50,110 bases of DNA from an uncultured Bacilli bacterium (GTDB lineage Bacteria; Bacillota_I; Bacilli_A; RF39; UBA660), in assembly GCA_947589435.1 (NCBI GenBank), contig CANQBI010000008.1:1-50110 (forward strand), written 5' to 3'. Below, one piece after another: positions 8,669 to 15,353 of this stretch; position 1 is the first letter of the stretch; each line of letters opens with the position of its first letter. The notes beneath the pieces are model-generated. The model saw nothing but the letters and a program-made list of their open reading frames with translations, was not told the DNA's origin and searched no databases. The position numbers and the translations under genes were made by a program.

Positions 8669-8741
8669 CTTTTAGTATTAACAAATACAAAAGAATAAAA
8701 ACTATAAAGAATAATACTTTTACTAAAGTCTTCATCTTCAT
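8631..8741 (-). CDS. Candidate type I toxin, 36-residue membrane peptide
   Basis: The frame reads MKMKTLVKVLFFIVFILL, then YLLILKDIKTPTLVILPE. That is a basic start, a single hydrophobic helix of about 18-20 residues and a short polar tail, as in Fst- and Ldr-type pore-forming toxins. No family name can be assigned from sequence alone. AGGAGGTG sits six bases before the ATG. The ~85-base leader contains CACCT (8774-8778), complementary to part of that site, within the palindrome TAGTCACCTGACTA. The mRNA's 5' end (8805-8824) and 3' end (8599-8616) are complementary over about 17 bp, interrupted only by a small bulge, as in fold-back-inhibited hok and aapA mRNAs. The reading frame ends inside the shared terminator hairpin. 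Confidence 0.6.
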   Translation of the reverse strand: MKMKTLVKVLFFIVFILLYLLILKDIKTPTLVILPE

Positions 8742-8832
8742 AAGCAACACCTCCTTTTTATTCATTATTAGTCAGGTGACTAGATGAAAATAAAAGGTAT
8801 TTTACAACGCATTATCCTTGCGTTAAGTCGTT

Positions 8833-8860
8833 ATTATACTTATATTTTTTATAAAATCAA
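8833..8860 (-). promoter_or_regulatory. Promoter of the candidate toxin mRNA
   Basis: On the minus strand TTGATT (8855-8860), 16 bases, TATAAT (8833-8838). The predicted start near 8826 places the 5' pairing repeat (8805-8824) at the very end of the mRNA. Confidence 0.55.
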
Positions 8861-8897
8861 CACGTTCGACAAATGTTGTCAAAACTTCTAATATTAT

Positions 8898-8929
8898 GAC
8901 AAAATTCGACATTTCTGTCGAACTTTGTC
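8898..8929 (-). terminator. Long hairpin, probable terminator of the first variable-surface cassette
   Basis: A 14-bp stem with a GAAA tetraloop on the minus strand: GACAAAGTTCGACA pairs with TGTCGAATTTTGTC, with a single G-U. It lies 18 bases after the stop of the 373-residue gene. The U-run is weak (ATTTTGTC), so termination is likely but not certain. Partial copies of the GTTCGACA/TTGTC words lie at 8862-8885. Confidence 0.5.
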
Positions 8930-8946
8930 TATTATTTATACTAATT

Positions 8947-10068
8947 TTACTTAATAGTTGTTATCGTGTATGGACTTGATTCACTTCCAAATCCTATTAG
9001 TCCTGCTGTAGATTGAAGATAGAAGACTGGGCGAACCACATGCGTATTGTACAACCAATCGGGGCGCAAGGTGCCGTCCGGAAGCACACGCCACGCAACG
9101 AGACCGCCGTCAGCGCCACACCTAGACATGGTCCATTCGTCCTCAGCGATGTTACCACTATAACCATTTTGTATGAATAACCAATTATCTGTTGAACTAT
9201 TTTGATATGCATTTACATAATCTGAACCATACATTAATCCTATATTTGCTGACACTGTTCCATCTTCTTGTCCTGTTGTTGCTTCTGGTGTTGAGGTTTT
9301 TTTCTCCATATTCCATGTATGATTTTCTATTAATCCTTTTATTCTTGCATTTATTGAACTATAAAATGTTACATTTAAATATGTATATAATGATGATGAA
9401 TCCCATTTTGGATCAGTTGAGGAACTACTATGCCATACTTGGTTTTCTCCATATTTTGAAGCTTTGATTACTTTTAGTTTTCCATCTGTTGTTACACCGA
9501 TTATTCGATACATATTATCAGTATTTGTTTTACATACATCTGGATTTTCATCTCCTAGGCATATGTAATTATTTGTTATTTGGTCTTTTGTTCCTTTAAA
9601 TCTATACATTCCATCTACTGCTGTTGTATGTTCTCCACCTCCAGCATAATAATCGCCACCTTGTTTATCTAATACTTCTAAGGCAGGTCTTCCTTTAGCA
9701 AAGTATAATGTGCAATATATTGTTTGTTTTGTTTTTATTGTTACTATGGGATTCGGACTTGTTTCTTCAAAACTTATATATGGTGTTGTATCTCCTAGGT
9801 CTTGATTATCTTTATCTACACATTTTGATCCTGCATACATATATTCACTTCTACTTGGCCATGTTGTTCTACTTGTATCTTCTTTATAATTAAAATTATC
9901 TTGTTGAATCATTATAGATAATGTCTTATCTTTATTATCAAATGTATCTACTGTTTTTATATCTTCTAAGACTTTGTTATTTGATTTAATTATAAAGTAA
10001 CTACTTATCTCATATATTACTCCAATAGTTAATATAACTACTAATATATTTAATATTCTCTTTTTCAT
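8947..10068 (-). CDS. Variable surface protein A, probable DGR target with C-type-lectin-like C-terminus
   Basis: 373 residues. An N-terminal membrane segment (about 5-27, ILNILVVILTIGVIYEISSYF) anchors an extracellular protein. A conserved module (about residues 130-240) carries YRFKGT, NNYICLGDENPDVC, NMYRIIGVTTDGKLKVIKA, W and YTYLN. The C-terminal module opens IGLMYGSDYVNAY, continues through WTMSR and ends VVRPVFYL; the stretch between the last two is hypervariable among the four paralogues in the window. This plan (constant body, variable patch before a constant RPVFYL end) fits the C-type-lectin-like variable proteins of diversity-generating retroelements. The gene overlaps the partner gene upstream by four bases (ATGA), so the two are translationally coupled. 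Confidence 0.7.
   Translation of the reverse strand: MKKRILNILVVILTIGVIYEISSYFIIKSNNKVLEDIKTVDTFDNKDKTLSIMIQQDNFNYKEDTSRTTWPSRSEYMYAGSKCVDKDNQDLGDTTPYISFEETSPNPIVTIKTKQTIYCTLYFAKGRPALEVLDKQGGDYYAGGGEHTTAVDGMYRFKGTKDQITNNYICLGDENPDVCKTNTDNMYRIIGVTTDGKLKVIKASKYGENQVWHSSSSTDPKWDSSSLYTYLNVTFYSSINARIKGLIENHTWNMEKKTSTPEATTGQEDGTVSANIGLMYGSDYVNAYQNSSTDNWLFIQNGYSGNIAEDEWTMSRCGADGGLVAWRVLPDGTLRPDWLYNTHVVRPVFYLQSTAGLIGFGSESSPYTITTIK
9021..9138 (-). other. DGR-type variable region of protein A
   Basis: Bases 9037-9120 are about 63% G+C by hand count (53 of 84), against an AT-rich remainder of the gene. Constant flanks are shared with the paralogues: GAATGGAC-ATG before and GTTCGCCCAGTCTTCT (9021-9036 on the plus strand) after. 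Relative to proteins B and D, the changes fall mainly on the first two bases of NNC/NNT codons. Confidence 0.7.
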
Positions 10069-10793
10069 TTTATATTTCCTTTCTGTGGTTTATCAAAATA
10101 AGCATGACATATATTTTTACCTGTGGTTTTAAACATAAATCCATTTGTTGCATCATATGTTATTTCTGTTTGTATTCTATCTTTATTATCACATTCATAA
10201 TAAGACATTGTGTAACCACTAGGTATATCCCCTACTATATAGTATTTGTTGTCTCTTACAGTTACGATTGAACCTGTATCAGACTCTATATAAGTAATAA
10301 TTTTTATATCTCCATCTTTTTCTTCATATGGGGTTAAGTTAAAACTATAATATATTCGACATACTACTTGATATGGTTTATTCTCGGTTATTTTTATTAT
10401 TACTTCTCCATCTGTAGGATTAATTGAATAATCTGTTGGATATGTTACTCCTTCAGATTCTTTTGGAATACAATTACTTCTTTTTTCATCTAATACATAA
10501 TTATTTTTAACATCTAAAGGCGGAGTATCATATATATCGTATTTTCTTAAATTAGTTCCATTTTGAACATAATATAATAAATTAACATCTGTAGTTCTAT
10601 CAGTTAAAGGAGAAGTATCTCCTTTACCAGTAAAGTTTCCTACTTTGCTAGTAAAGATTGGAGTCCAAGCGCTTTCATAATTATAATAGGCATGAGTTCC
10701 TTTTAAATATATAAATAGAACAATTACAAAAAGACATATAACAATATACATAATTTTTATATCTAATAATTTTTTTAATTTCTCTCTTATCAT
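10065..10793 (-). CDS. Membrane-anchored partner of surface protein A
   Basis: 242 residues. A short positive N-terminus and one hydrophobic segment (about 14-33, IMYIVICLFVIVLFIYL) end in GTHAYYNYES, which resembles the HAYF/AYY end of SipW-type signal peptides, so cleavage or anchoring is possible. The exported part has KVGNFTGKGDTSPL near its start, a central TPPLDVKNNYVLDEKRSNCIP with a conserved Cys, PYQVVCRIYYSF, and GKNICHAYFD at the end. No known family is recognised. It is a clear paralogue of the protein at 12633-13346 and precedes the variable protein in both cassettes, so the pair probably acts together at the surface. Confidence 0.65.
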   Translation of the reverse strand: MIREKLKKLLDIKIMYIVICLFVIVLFIYLKGTHAYYNYESAWTPIFTSKVGNFTGKGDTSPLTDRTTDVNLLYYVQNGTNLRKYDIYDTPPLDVKNNYVLDEKRSNCIPKESEGVTYPTDYSINPTDGEVIIKITENKPYQVVCRIYYSFNLTPYEEKDGDIKIITYIESDTGSIVTVRDNKYYIVGDIPSGYTMSYYECDNKDRIQTEITYDATNGFMFKTTGKNICHAYFDKPQKGNIK

Positions 10794-10860
10794 TTAACCA
10801 TTCCCTTATATGTTGCATTTGCCGAACTCAATATCCGAAAATGCTATATCATATATAAAA

Positions 10861-10907
10861 AATATATAGTATTTTAAGATAAATGTCAATATCTTATTTT
10901 ACGATAT
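10861..10907 (-). promoter_or_regulatory. Promoter and likely XRE operator of cassette 1
   Basis: On the minus strand TTGACA (10884-10889), 17 bases, TATATT (10861-10866), driving the partner and protein A. The inverted repeat AAGATA/TATCTT (10876-10881 and 10890-10895) straddles the -35 box. TACGATAT (10900-10907) recurs in the cassette 2 control region. The divergent XRE gene next door is the natural candidate to bind here. Confidence 0.5.
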
Positions 10908-10931
10908 GATAAGTTTTTGATGTGATGAATT

Positions 10932-11372
10932 ATGAATAGATTAAAAGAATTAAGAAATGAAAAAAAGTTATTTCAAACCGACTTTGCTAAAATGATTGGA
11001 ATGAGTCAAGGTGGATATTCCCAATATGAAAATGAAGTAACGGATATACCTACTTCAATGCTTAAGAAGTTTTCTAGATATTATAATGTTTCCATTGATT
11101 ATATCTTATATCTAACTAATGTTAGAGAGGCCTATAAAAAATCAAAAGTTGATTATAGTAATCTTAATAGATTAAAAGATATTAGAGAAGATAGAGATTT
11201 ATTACAAAAGGATATAGCTAAAATACTTAATATGAGCCAAAACGGCTACTCCCAATATGAAACAAATACTTTAGATATATCTACTAAAGTACTTAAAAAA
11301 CTATCAGAATTTTATAATGTATCAGTTGATTATTTATTATATATGACTGATGAAAGAAAACCACATAGATAG
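10932..11372 (+). CDS. Double-HTH XRE-family regulator of cassette 1
   Basis: 146 residues made of two tandem Cro/C1-type HTH domains. The first (about 1-65) has MNRLKELRNEKKLFQTDFAKMIGMSQGGYSQYE. The second (about 78-140) has LNRLKDIREDRDLLQKDIAKILNMSQNGYSQYE. Each ends YYNVSIDYILYLT or FYNVSVDYLLYMT, so the protein is an internal duplication that could bind two half-sites as a monomer. It is divergent from the partner/variable-protein pair, the normal place for a local repressor, and ends at a bidirectional terminator. Two further genes in the window (13503 and 27858) share this plan. Confidence 0.85.
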   Translation: MNRLKELRNEKKLFQTDFAKMIGMSQGGYSQYENEVTDIPTSMLKKFSRYYNVSIDYILYLTNVREAYKKSKVDYSNLNRLKDIREDRDLLQKDIAKILNMSQNGYSQYETNTLDISTKVLKKLSEFYNVSVDYLLYMTDERKPHR

Positions 11373-11374
11373 TA

Positions 11375-11403
11375 AAAGGAATTGGTGTATTGCCAATTCC
11401 TTT
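11375..11403. terminator. Bidirectional terminator between XRE gene 1 and protein B
   Basis: AAAGGAATTGG-loop-CCAATTCCTTT, an 11-bp stem with A/T runs on both sides. It serves the plus-strand XRE gene and the minus-strand gene for protein B. Confidence 0.8.
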
Positions 11404-11433
11404 AATATATAACTTATTTATTATTTATTCTAA

Positions 11434-12618
11434 TTATTTAATAGTTGTTATTGTGTATGGACTTGTTTCAGTTCCAAATCCTATTAGCCCTGCTGTGGAT
11501 GACAGATAGAAGACTGGGCGAACCGCACTCGTATAGTGCACAGGGTAGGCGCTAAAGCGGCCGTCCAAAAACACATACCACGCATAGTAAGACTCGCCAT
11601 CTCGGCCATACCTAGTCATTGTCCATTCGTATGTATTACTATATGTTGTTGAACTACTACTTAATCCATGTGTTATATGTAACCAACTATTGGTGTTTGT
11701 TGCGTATGTCCATGAATTATAATAATCTCCTGCATACATTAAGCCTACTCGATATTGAGTGGATGTCGCAGTTTTTGATTCTGCTCCACTTGTTGTTGCG
11801 TCTGTTCTGTCACCTTTCCACCATTTTACTTCTGCTATGTACGGTTTTATTCTTGAATCTATTGTACTTCCATTGTAGAATGTTCCATTTAAGTATGTTC
11901 TTACTGTATTACTTCCATTATCCCAATCTATATTTGAACTAAAACTACTTGACCATGCTTGGCCTATATTTGATGGTGTTGCCTTTATTACCTTTAACAT
12001 TCCTGCTTTTAATCCTAGCGTACTTTCTTCACTTCCGTCTGTTACCCCTATTATTCGATACATATTATCTGGATTTGTCTTACATTTTTCGGGATTTTCG
12101 TCTGCTCCTAAACATATATAGTTATTTGTTACTTCACTATATGTTCCCTTGAATCTATATAATCCTTCTACTGCTGTTCTACTTCCTTGTTTACCACCAC
12201 CATAGTATTGTCCGCCTTGAGAATCTAATACTCCTAAGGCCGATTTACCTATTGTAAAATATAGTGTACAATATATGGTTTTCTTTGTTGTTATTGTTGC
12301 CGTATGACTTGTTTCTTCAAAACTTATATAGGATGAGGTGTCTTCTATATCTTTTCCATCTTTATCTGTACATTTAGCCCCTGAATATAAATATTCTGTT
12401 GTACTTGGCCAAGCAGTCCTACTTGTATCTTCTTTATAAGTATAATCTTCTTGTTGAATCATTATAGATAATGCCTTATCTTTATTATCAAATATATCTA
12501 CTGTTTTGATATCTTTCAAAACTTTTGTGTTTGGTTTCAAATTAAAATAACTATATGCTTCATATATTATTCCAAATGTTATTATAAATACTAATATGTT
12601 TAAGATTTTTCTTTTCAT
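11434..12618 (-). CDS. Variable surface protein B, probable DGR target
   Basis: 394 residues, paralogue of protein A and close to it over the first half (LNILVFIITFGIIYEAYSYF anchor; VLKDIKTVDIFDNKDKALSIMIQQ). The middle module has LYRFKGT, NNYICLGADENPEKC, NMYRIIGVTDGSEESTLGLK and VRTYLNGTFY. The C-terminus runs VGLMYAGDYYNSW, then WTMTRYG, then the variable stretch, and ends AVRPVFYLSSTAGLIGFG. The end is nearly identical to that of protein A, so recent duplication or gene conversion is likely. The difference in the middle of the C-terminal module is much greater than in the flanks. Translated 14 bases after the cassette 2 partner. Confidence 0.7.
   Translation of the reverse strand: MKRKILNILVFIITFGIIYEAYSYFNLKPNTKVLKDIKTVDIFDNKDKALSIMIQQEDYTYKEDTSRTAWPSTTEYLYSGAKCTDKDGKDIEDTSSYISFEETSHTATITTKKTIYCTLYFTIGKSALGVLDSQGGQYYGGGKQGSRTAVEGLYRFKGTYSEVTNNYICLGADENPEKCKTNPDNMYRIIGVTDGSEESTLGLKAGMLKVIKATPSNIGQAWSSSFSSNIDWDNGSNTVRTYLNGTFYNGSTIDSRIKPYIAEVKWWKGDRTDATTSGAESKTATSTQYRVGLMYAGDYYNSWTYATNTNSWLHITHGLSSSSTTYSNTYEWTMTRYGRDGESYYAWYVFLDGRFSAYPVHYTSAVRPVFYLSSTAGLIGFGTETSPYTITTIK
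11508..11630 (-). other. DGR-type variable region of protein B
   Basis: The variable core is about 11524-11610. It is bounded by the same constant end as in protein A (AGAAGACTGGGCGAAC, 11508-11523 on the plus strand) and by GAATGGACAATGACTAGG. G+C is raised relative to the neighbouring coding sequence. Reading from GCGTGG, codons TAT, TTT, TTG, GAC, CGC, AGC, GCC align with CGT, CTT, CCG, GAC, ACC, CGC, CCC in protein A. Confidence 0.68.
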
Positions 12619-12632
12619 TTTGCTTCAACTCC

Positions 12633-13346
12633 TTAACTTGCTTTGTCAAAATATGTATGGCATATATTCTTTCCTGTGGTTGTGAATGTAAATCCTTTAC
12701 TTGCATCATAATTAACTTCTGTCGTTATATTATTTGTGTTATTACATTCATAATCTGTCATGGTATATCCTGTTGGTACTGTATCTCCTAAAACATAGTA
12801 TTTATTATTTCTTACTGTTACAATATCACCTGTATCAGATTGTAAATATATTATTATCTTTACATCGCCATCTTTTTCTTCATATTCTGTAAAATTGAAA
12901 CTATAATATATTCGACATACTACTTGTTTAGGTGTATTTTCACTTACCTTCATTGTTACTGTTCCATCTTCTTTTATAGAATATGTTTTATCTCCATCCA
13001 TTTCATATGTGGCATCAGTTGGAATACAATTACTTCTTTTTTCATCTAATACGTAATTACTTTTAACATCTAAAGGTGGTGTATCATACACATCATATTG
13101 TTTTAAATTAGTTCCATTTTGAATATAATATAAAACATTAACATCCGAAGGTTGGTCTAAAGGAGAAGTATCTCCTTTACCTGTAAAGTTACCAACCTTT
13201 CCTGTAAATATCGGAACTGGTTCCATCTCATAATCATAATAAGCATGAGTATTTTTTAAACATATAAATAAAATTATAACTAAAAGGCCTATAACTATGT
13301 ATATTATTCTTATATTTAATAATTTTTTAAACTTTTCTTTTATCAT
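12633..13346 (-). CDS. Membrane-anchored partner of surface protein B
   Basis: 237 residues, paralogue of the gene at 10065-10793 with the same layout. The anchor IIYIVIGLLVIILFICL ends NTHAYYDYEM, followed by KVGNFTGKGDTSPL, TPPLDVKSNYVLDEKRSNCIP, KQVVCRIYYSF and the end GKNICHTYFD. Cysteines are at the same places. The charged regions between these blocks differ more than the blocks. It is the first gene of cassette 2 on the minus strand and is divergent from its own XRE gene. Function unknown; a surface co-factor of protein B is inferred only from the conserved pairing. Confidence 0.65.
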   Translation of the reverse strand: MIKEKFKKLLNIRIIYIVIGLLVIILFICLKNTHAYYDYEMEPVPIFTGKVGNFTGKGDTSPLDQPSDVNVLYYIQNGTNLKQYDVYDTPPLDVKSNYVLDEKRSNCIPTDATYEMDGDKTYSIKEDGTVTMKVSENTPKQVVCRIYYSFNFTEYEEKDGDVKIIIYLQSDTGDIVTVRNNKYYVLGDTVPTGYTMTDYECNNTNNITTEVNYDASKGFTFTTTGKNICHTYFDKAS

Positions 13347-13400
13347 TTAACCATTCCTTTTTATGTTGCATTTACCGATATAATATTGCCTAAATAATCT

Positions 13401-13485
13401 TTATGTTAAATTATACGATATTTTATAATAGAATTATATCGTAAAACTTAACATAAATCAATAAGCAGTTTTATATTTATGTTAA
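13401..13485. promoter_or_regulatory. Operator region of cassette 2
   Basis: Three copies of one 9-base word lie between the divergent XRE and partner genes: TTATGTTAA at 13401-13409, its complement TTAACATAA at 13448-13456, and TTATGTTAA at 13477-13485. Nested inside the first two is TACGATAT (13414-13421) with ATATCGTA (13436-13443). The symmetrical arrangement suits binding by the double-HTH regulator and overlaps the TATAAT-like sequence at 13410-13415 on the minus strand. Confidence 0.5.
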
Positions 13486-13502
13486 CTTTTCTATGATGAA
13501 TT

Positions 13503-13949
13503 ATGAATAGATTAAAAGAATTAAGAAAAGAAAAAAATTTACTTCAAAAAGATATTGCGGAATTTCTTAAAATGAGCCAAAATGGTTATTCTCAATATGA
13601 GAATGAAATTACCGATATCCCTACTGTTGTTTTAAAGAAGTTATCTAATTATTATAATGTTTCCATAGATTATATTCTTTGTTTAACTGATAAAAAAGAT
13701 AAATACTATCCTTCAAATATTGTTAATATTACTAATAATATGAATAGACTTAGTGAAATAAGAAATGATTTAGATTTAAAACAAATAGAAGTTTCCGAAA
13801 AATTACCTATAAGTAGACCTACTTATTCTACTTATGAAACTTGTTATTGTGATATTCCTATAAAAATTTTAAAAGACCTAGCAACGTTTTATAATGTATC
13901 CGTAGACTATATATTATACGCAACTGATGAGAGAAAACCTCATAGATAG
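13503..13949 (+). CDS. Double-HTH XRE-family regulator of cassette 2
   Basis: 148 residues with two Cro/C1-type HTH units. The first is MNRLKELRKEKNLLQKDIAEFLKMSQNGYSQYE. The second, after NITNN, is MNRLSEIRNDLDLKQIEVSEKLPISRPTYSTYE and is more diverged in its recognition helix. The C-terminus, VDYILYATDERKPHR, matches the end of regulator 1 (MTDERKPHR). It lies divergently upstream of cassette 2. Because the second HTH has changed (SRPTYSTYE against SQNGYSQYE), the two regulators may no longer read the same operator, which would let the cassettes be controlled separately. Confidence 0.85.
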   Translation: MNRLKELRKEKNLLQKDIAEFLKMSQNGYSQYENEITDIPTVVLKKLSNYYNVSIDYILCLTDKKDKYYPSNIVNITNNMNRLSEIRNDLDLKQIEVSEKLPISRPTYSTYETCYCDIPIKILKDLATFYNVSVDYILYATDERKPHR

Positions 13950-13951
13950 CA

Positions 13952-13983
13952 AAAGAATTGGCATTTTAAGCCAATTCTTTTTT
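13952..13983. terminator. Bidirectional terminator
   Basis: AAAGAATTGGC-loop-GCCAATTCTTT followed by TTT, shared by the XRE gene on the plus strand and the ATPase gene on the minus strand. It is the counterpart of the hairpin after regulator 1. Confidence 0.82.
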
Positions 13984-15187
13984 ACTTATCTAATAACCAT
14001 TCATAAACATTTTGGACTTTTATACCCTCTTCATTAGATAACGGTATATTGTCTGATGTTAAGATTATTTTTTCATAGTTATCATTTATCTTTTTTAAAG
14101 ATCTTAATTCTCTATCTAAAACTTTAGAATCATTTTCATCTTTGCCTTTTAAAGTATCTGTAACTTGGATATATACCCTTCCATCTTTATTAAGGGCTAC
14201 AAAGTCAACTTCATAATTATCAAACTTACCTATATAGACATCATAGCCTCTTCTTAAAAGTTCTAAATAAACAACATTTTCTAATACATGACCATAATCT
14301 CCTAATTTACGTCCTAAGATAAAGTATCTTAATCCTAAATCAGTTACATAATATTTTTCACCAGTTTTTAAATAAAGTTTACCCTTGATATCATATCTAG
14401 TAGTTTTATAAAGAAAATAACTTTCCGTAAATCCTTCCAAATATCTTTCAATAGTGCGAACATTAATATCTCGGCCATCACTAGCAAGCGTACTCGCAAT
14501 ATTATTTATTGATACTAAATTACCGATATTATCCATCGCAAAATTAGCCACACTTCGAAGCATTGTTTCATCAGTTATTTTTTTCCTTGTCATAACATCT
14601 TTTATGATAATATCATTATATAAACTACTTAAATAGATATTTACATCATCTTCTGTTTCTAAAGATGTTGTAAAAGGAAGGGAACCAAAAGAAATATATT
14701 TACGATATAATTCTTCATTAGACAAATCTTTATAAACACTCTTATATTCTTTAAATGATAAAGGTAACATTTTGACTTCGATATATCTTCCGGATAAAAG
14801 AGTAGCAAGTTCACTAGATAACAAATTAGCATTAGAGCCTGTTATATATAAATCAACATTTTTCTTTATATATAAACTATCCACTGCTTTTTGAAATTCA
14901 TTTATCTTTTGAACTTCATTGATAAAAACATAATTTTTCTTATTATCTTTTAAATTATCATTTATATAATTATATAAAGACATATAATCAGTTAGAAAAT
15001 TATATTTTAAGTCTTCTAAATTGATACTTATTATTTGGTCTTTTTTAACACCATTATTAAGTAAATATTCTTTATATAATTCTAAAAGCGTAGATTTTCC
15101 ACATCTTCTAATACCGGTTATTACTTTGATTATTTCTTTATCCTTAAATCTTTTTAAGACATCTAAATATTCATTTCTTTCAATCAT
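13982..15187 (-). CDS. AAA_14/DUF4143 family ATPase
   Basis: 401 residues. The N-terminal AAA domain has the P-loop GIRRCGKST (about 25-33), a Walker B-like NYVFINEVQKI and the sensor-like LYITGSNANLL. The C-terminal DUF4143 region has YYVTDLGLRYFILG and then VLENVVYLELLRRGYDVYIG, EVDFVALNKDGRVYIQV, which resembles a PD-(D/E)XK nuclease fold in which the usual Lys is replaced by Gln. Members are common, often multicopy, in gut Firmicutes and Bacteroidetes and have no settled function. The gene is a single transcription unit with an unusual repeat array upstream (15243-15304). Confidence 0.88.
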   Translation of the reverse strand: MIERNEYLDVLKRFKDKEIIKVITGIRRCGKSTLLELYKEYLLNNGVKKDQIISINLEDLKYNFLTDYMSLYNYINDNLKDNKKNYVFINEVQKINEFQKAVDSLYIKKNVDLYITGSNANLLSSELATLLSGRYIEVKMLPLSFKEYKSVYKDLSNEELYRKYISFGSLPFTTSLETEDDVNIYLSSLYNDIIIKDVMTRKKITDETMLRSVANFAMDNIGNLVSINNIASTLASDGRDINVRTIERYLEGFTESYFLYKTTRYDIKGKLYLKTGEKYYVTDLGLRYFILGRKLGDYGHVLENVVYLELLRRGYDVYIGKFDNYEVDFVALNKDGRVYIQVTDTLKGKDENDSKVLDRELRSLKKINDNYEKIILTSDNIPLSNEEGIKVQNVYEWLLDK

Positions 15188-15242
15188 TGTAAATTCCCCT
15201 CTTTCTATATATATTATACATCTTCTAATTAAAAATGCAAAG

Positions 15243-15304
15243 TTTTTGTACTCAAATACAAAAAAGTTGTAATTTTAAAAAGTTTTTGTAGTTTAATACA
15301 AAAA
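15243..15304. repeat. Two inverted-repeat units upstream of the DUF4143 ATPase
   Basis: TTTTTGTA-6 bases-TACAAAAA (15243-15264) and TTTTTGTA-6 bases-TACAAAA (15283-15303), start to start 40 bases apart, so on the same face of DNA at about four helical turns. They lie 55-120 bases before the ATPase start and look like a pair of operators. Confidence 0.5.
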
Positions 15305-15330
15305 TTTTAAAATATTAAAAAACATATAAA

Positions 15331-15348
15331 AACCCGATTGCTCGGGTT
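15331..15348. terminator. Terminator after the ABC transporter gene
   Basis: AACCCGA-TTGC-TCGGGTT with T-runs on both strands, five bases after the stop codon at 15354. Confidence 0.85.
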
Positions 15349-15353
15349 ATTTT

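Noticed and set aside
9192-9467. Long plus-strand frames opposite the variable surface genes (also near 11619, 19128, 20103)
   Set aside because: They mirror codon usage of the real minus-strand genes, lack ribosome sites and resemble no protein.
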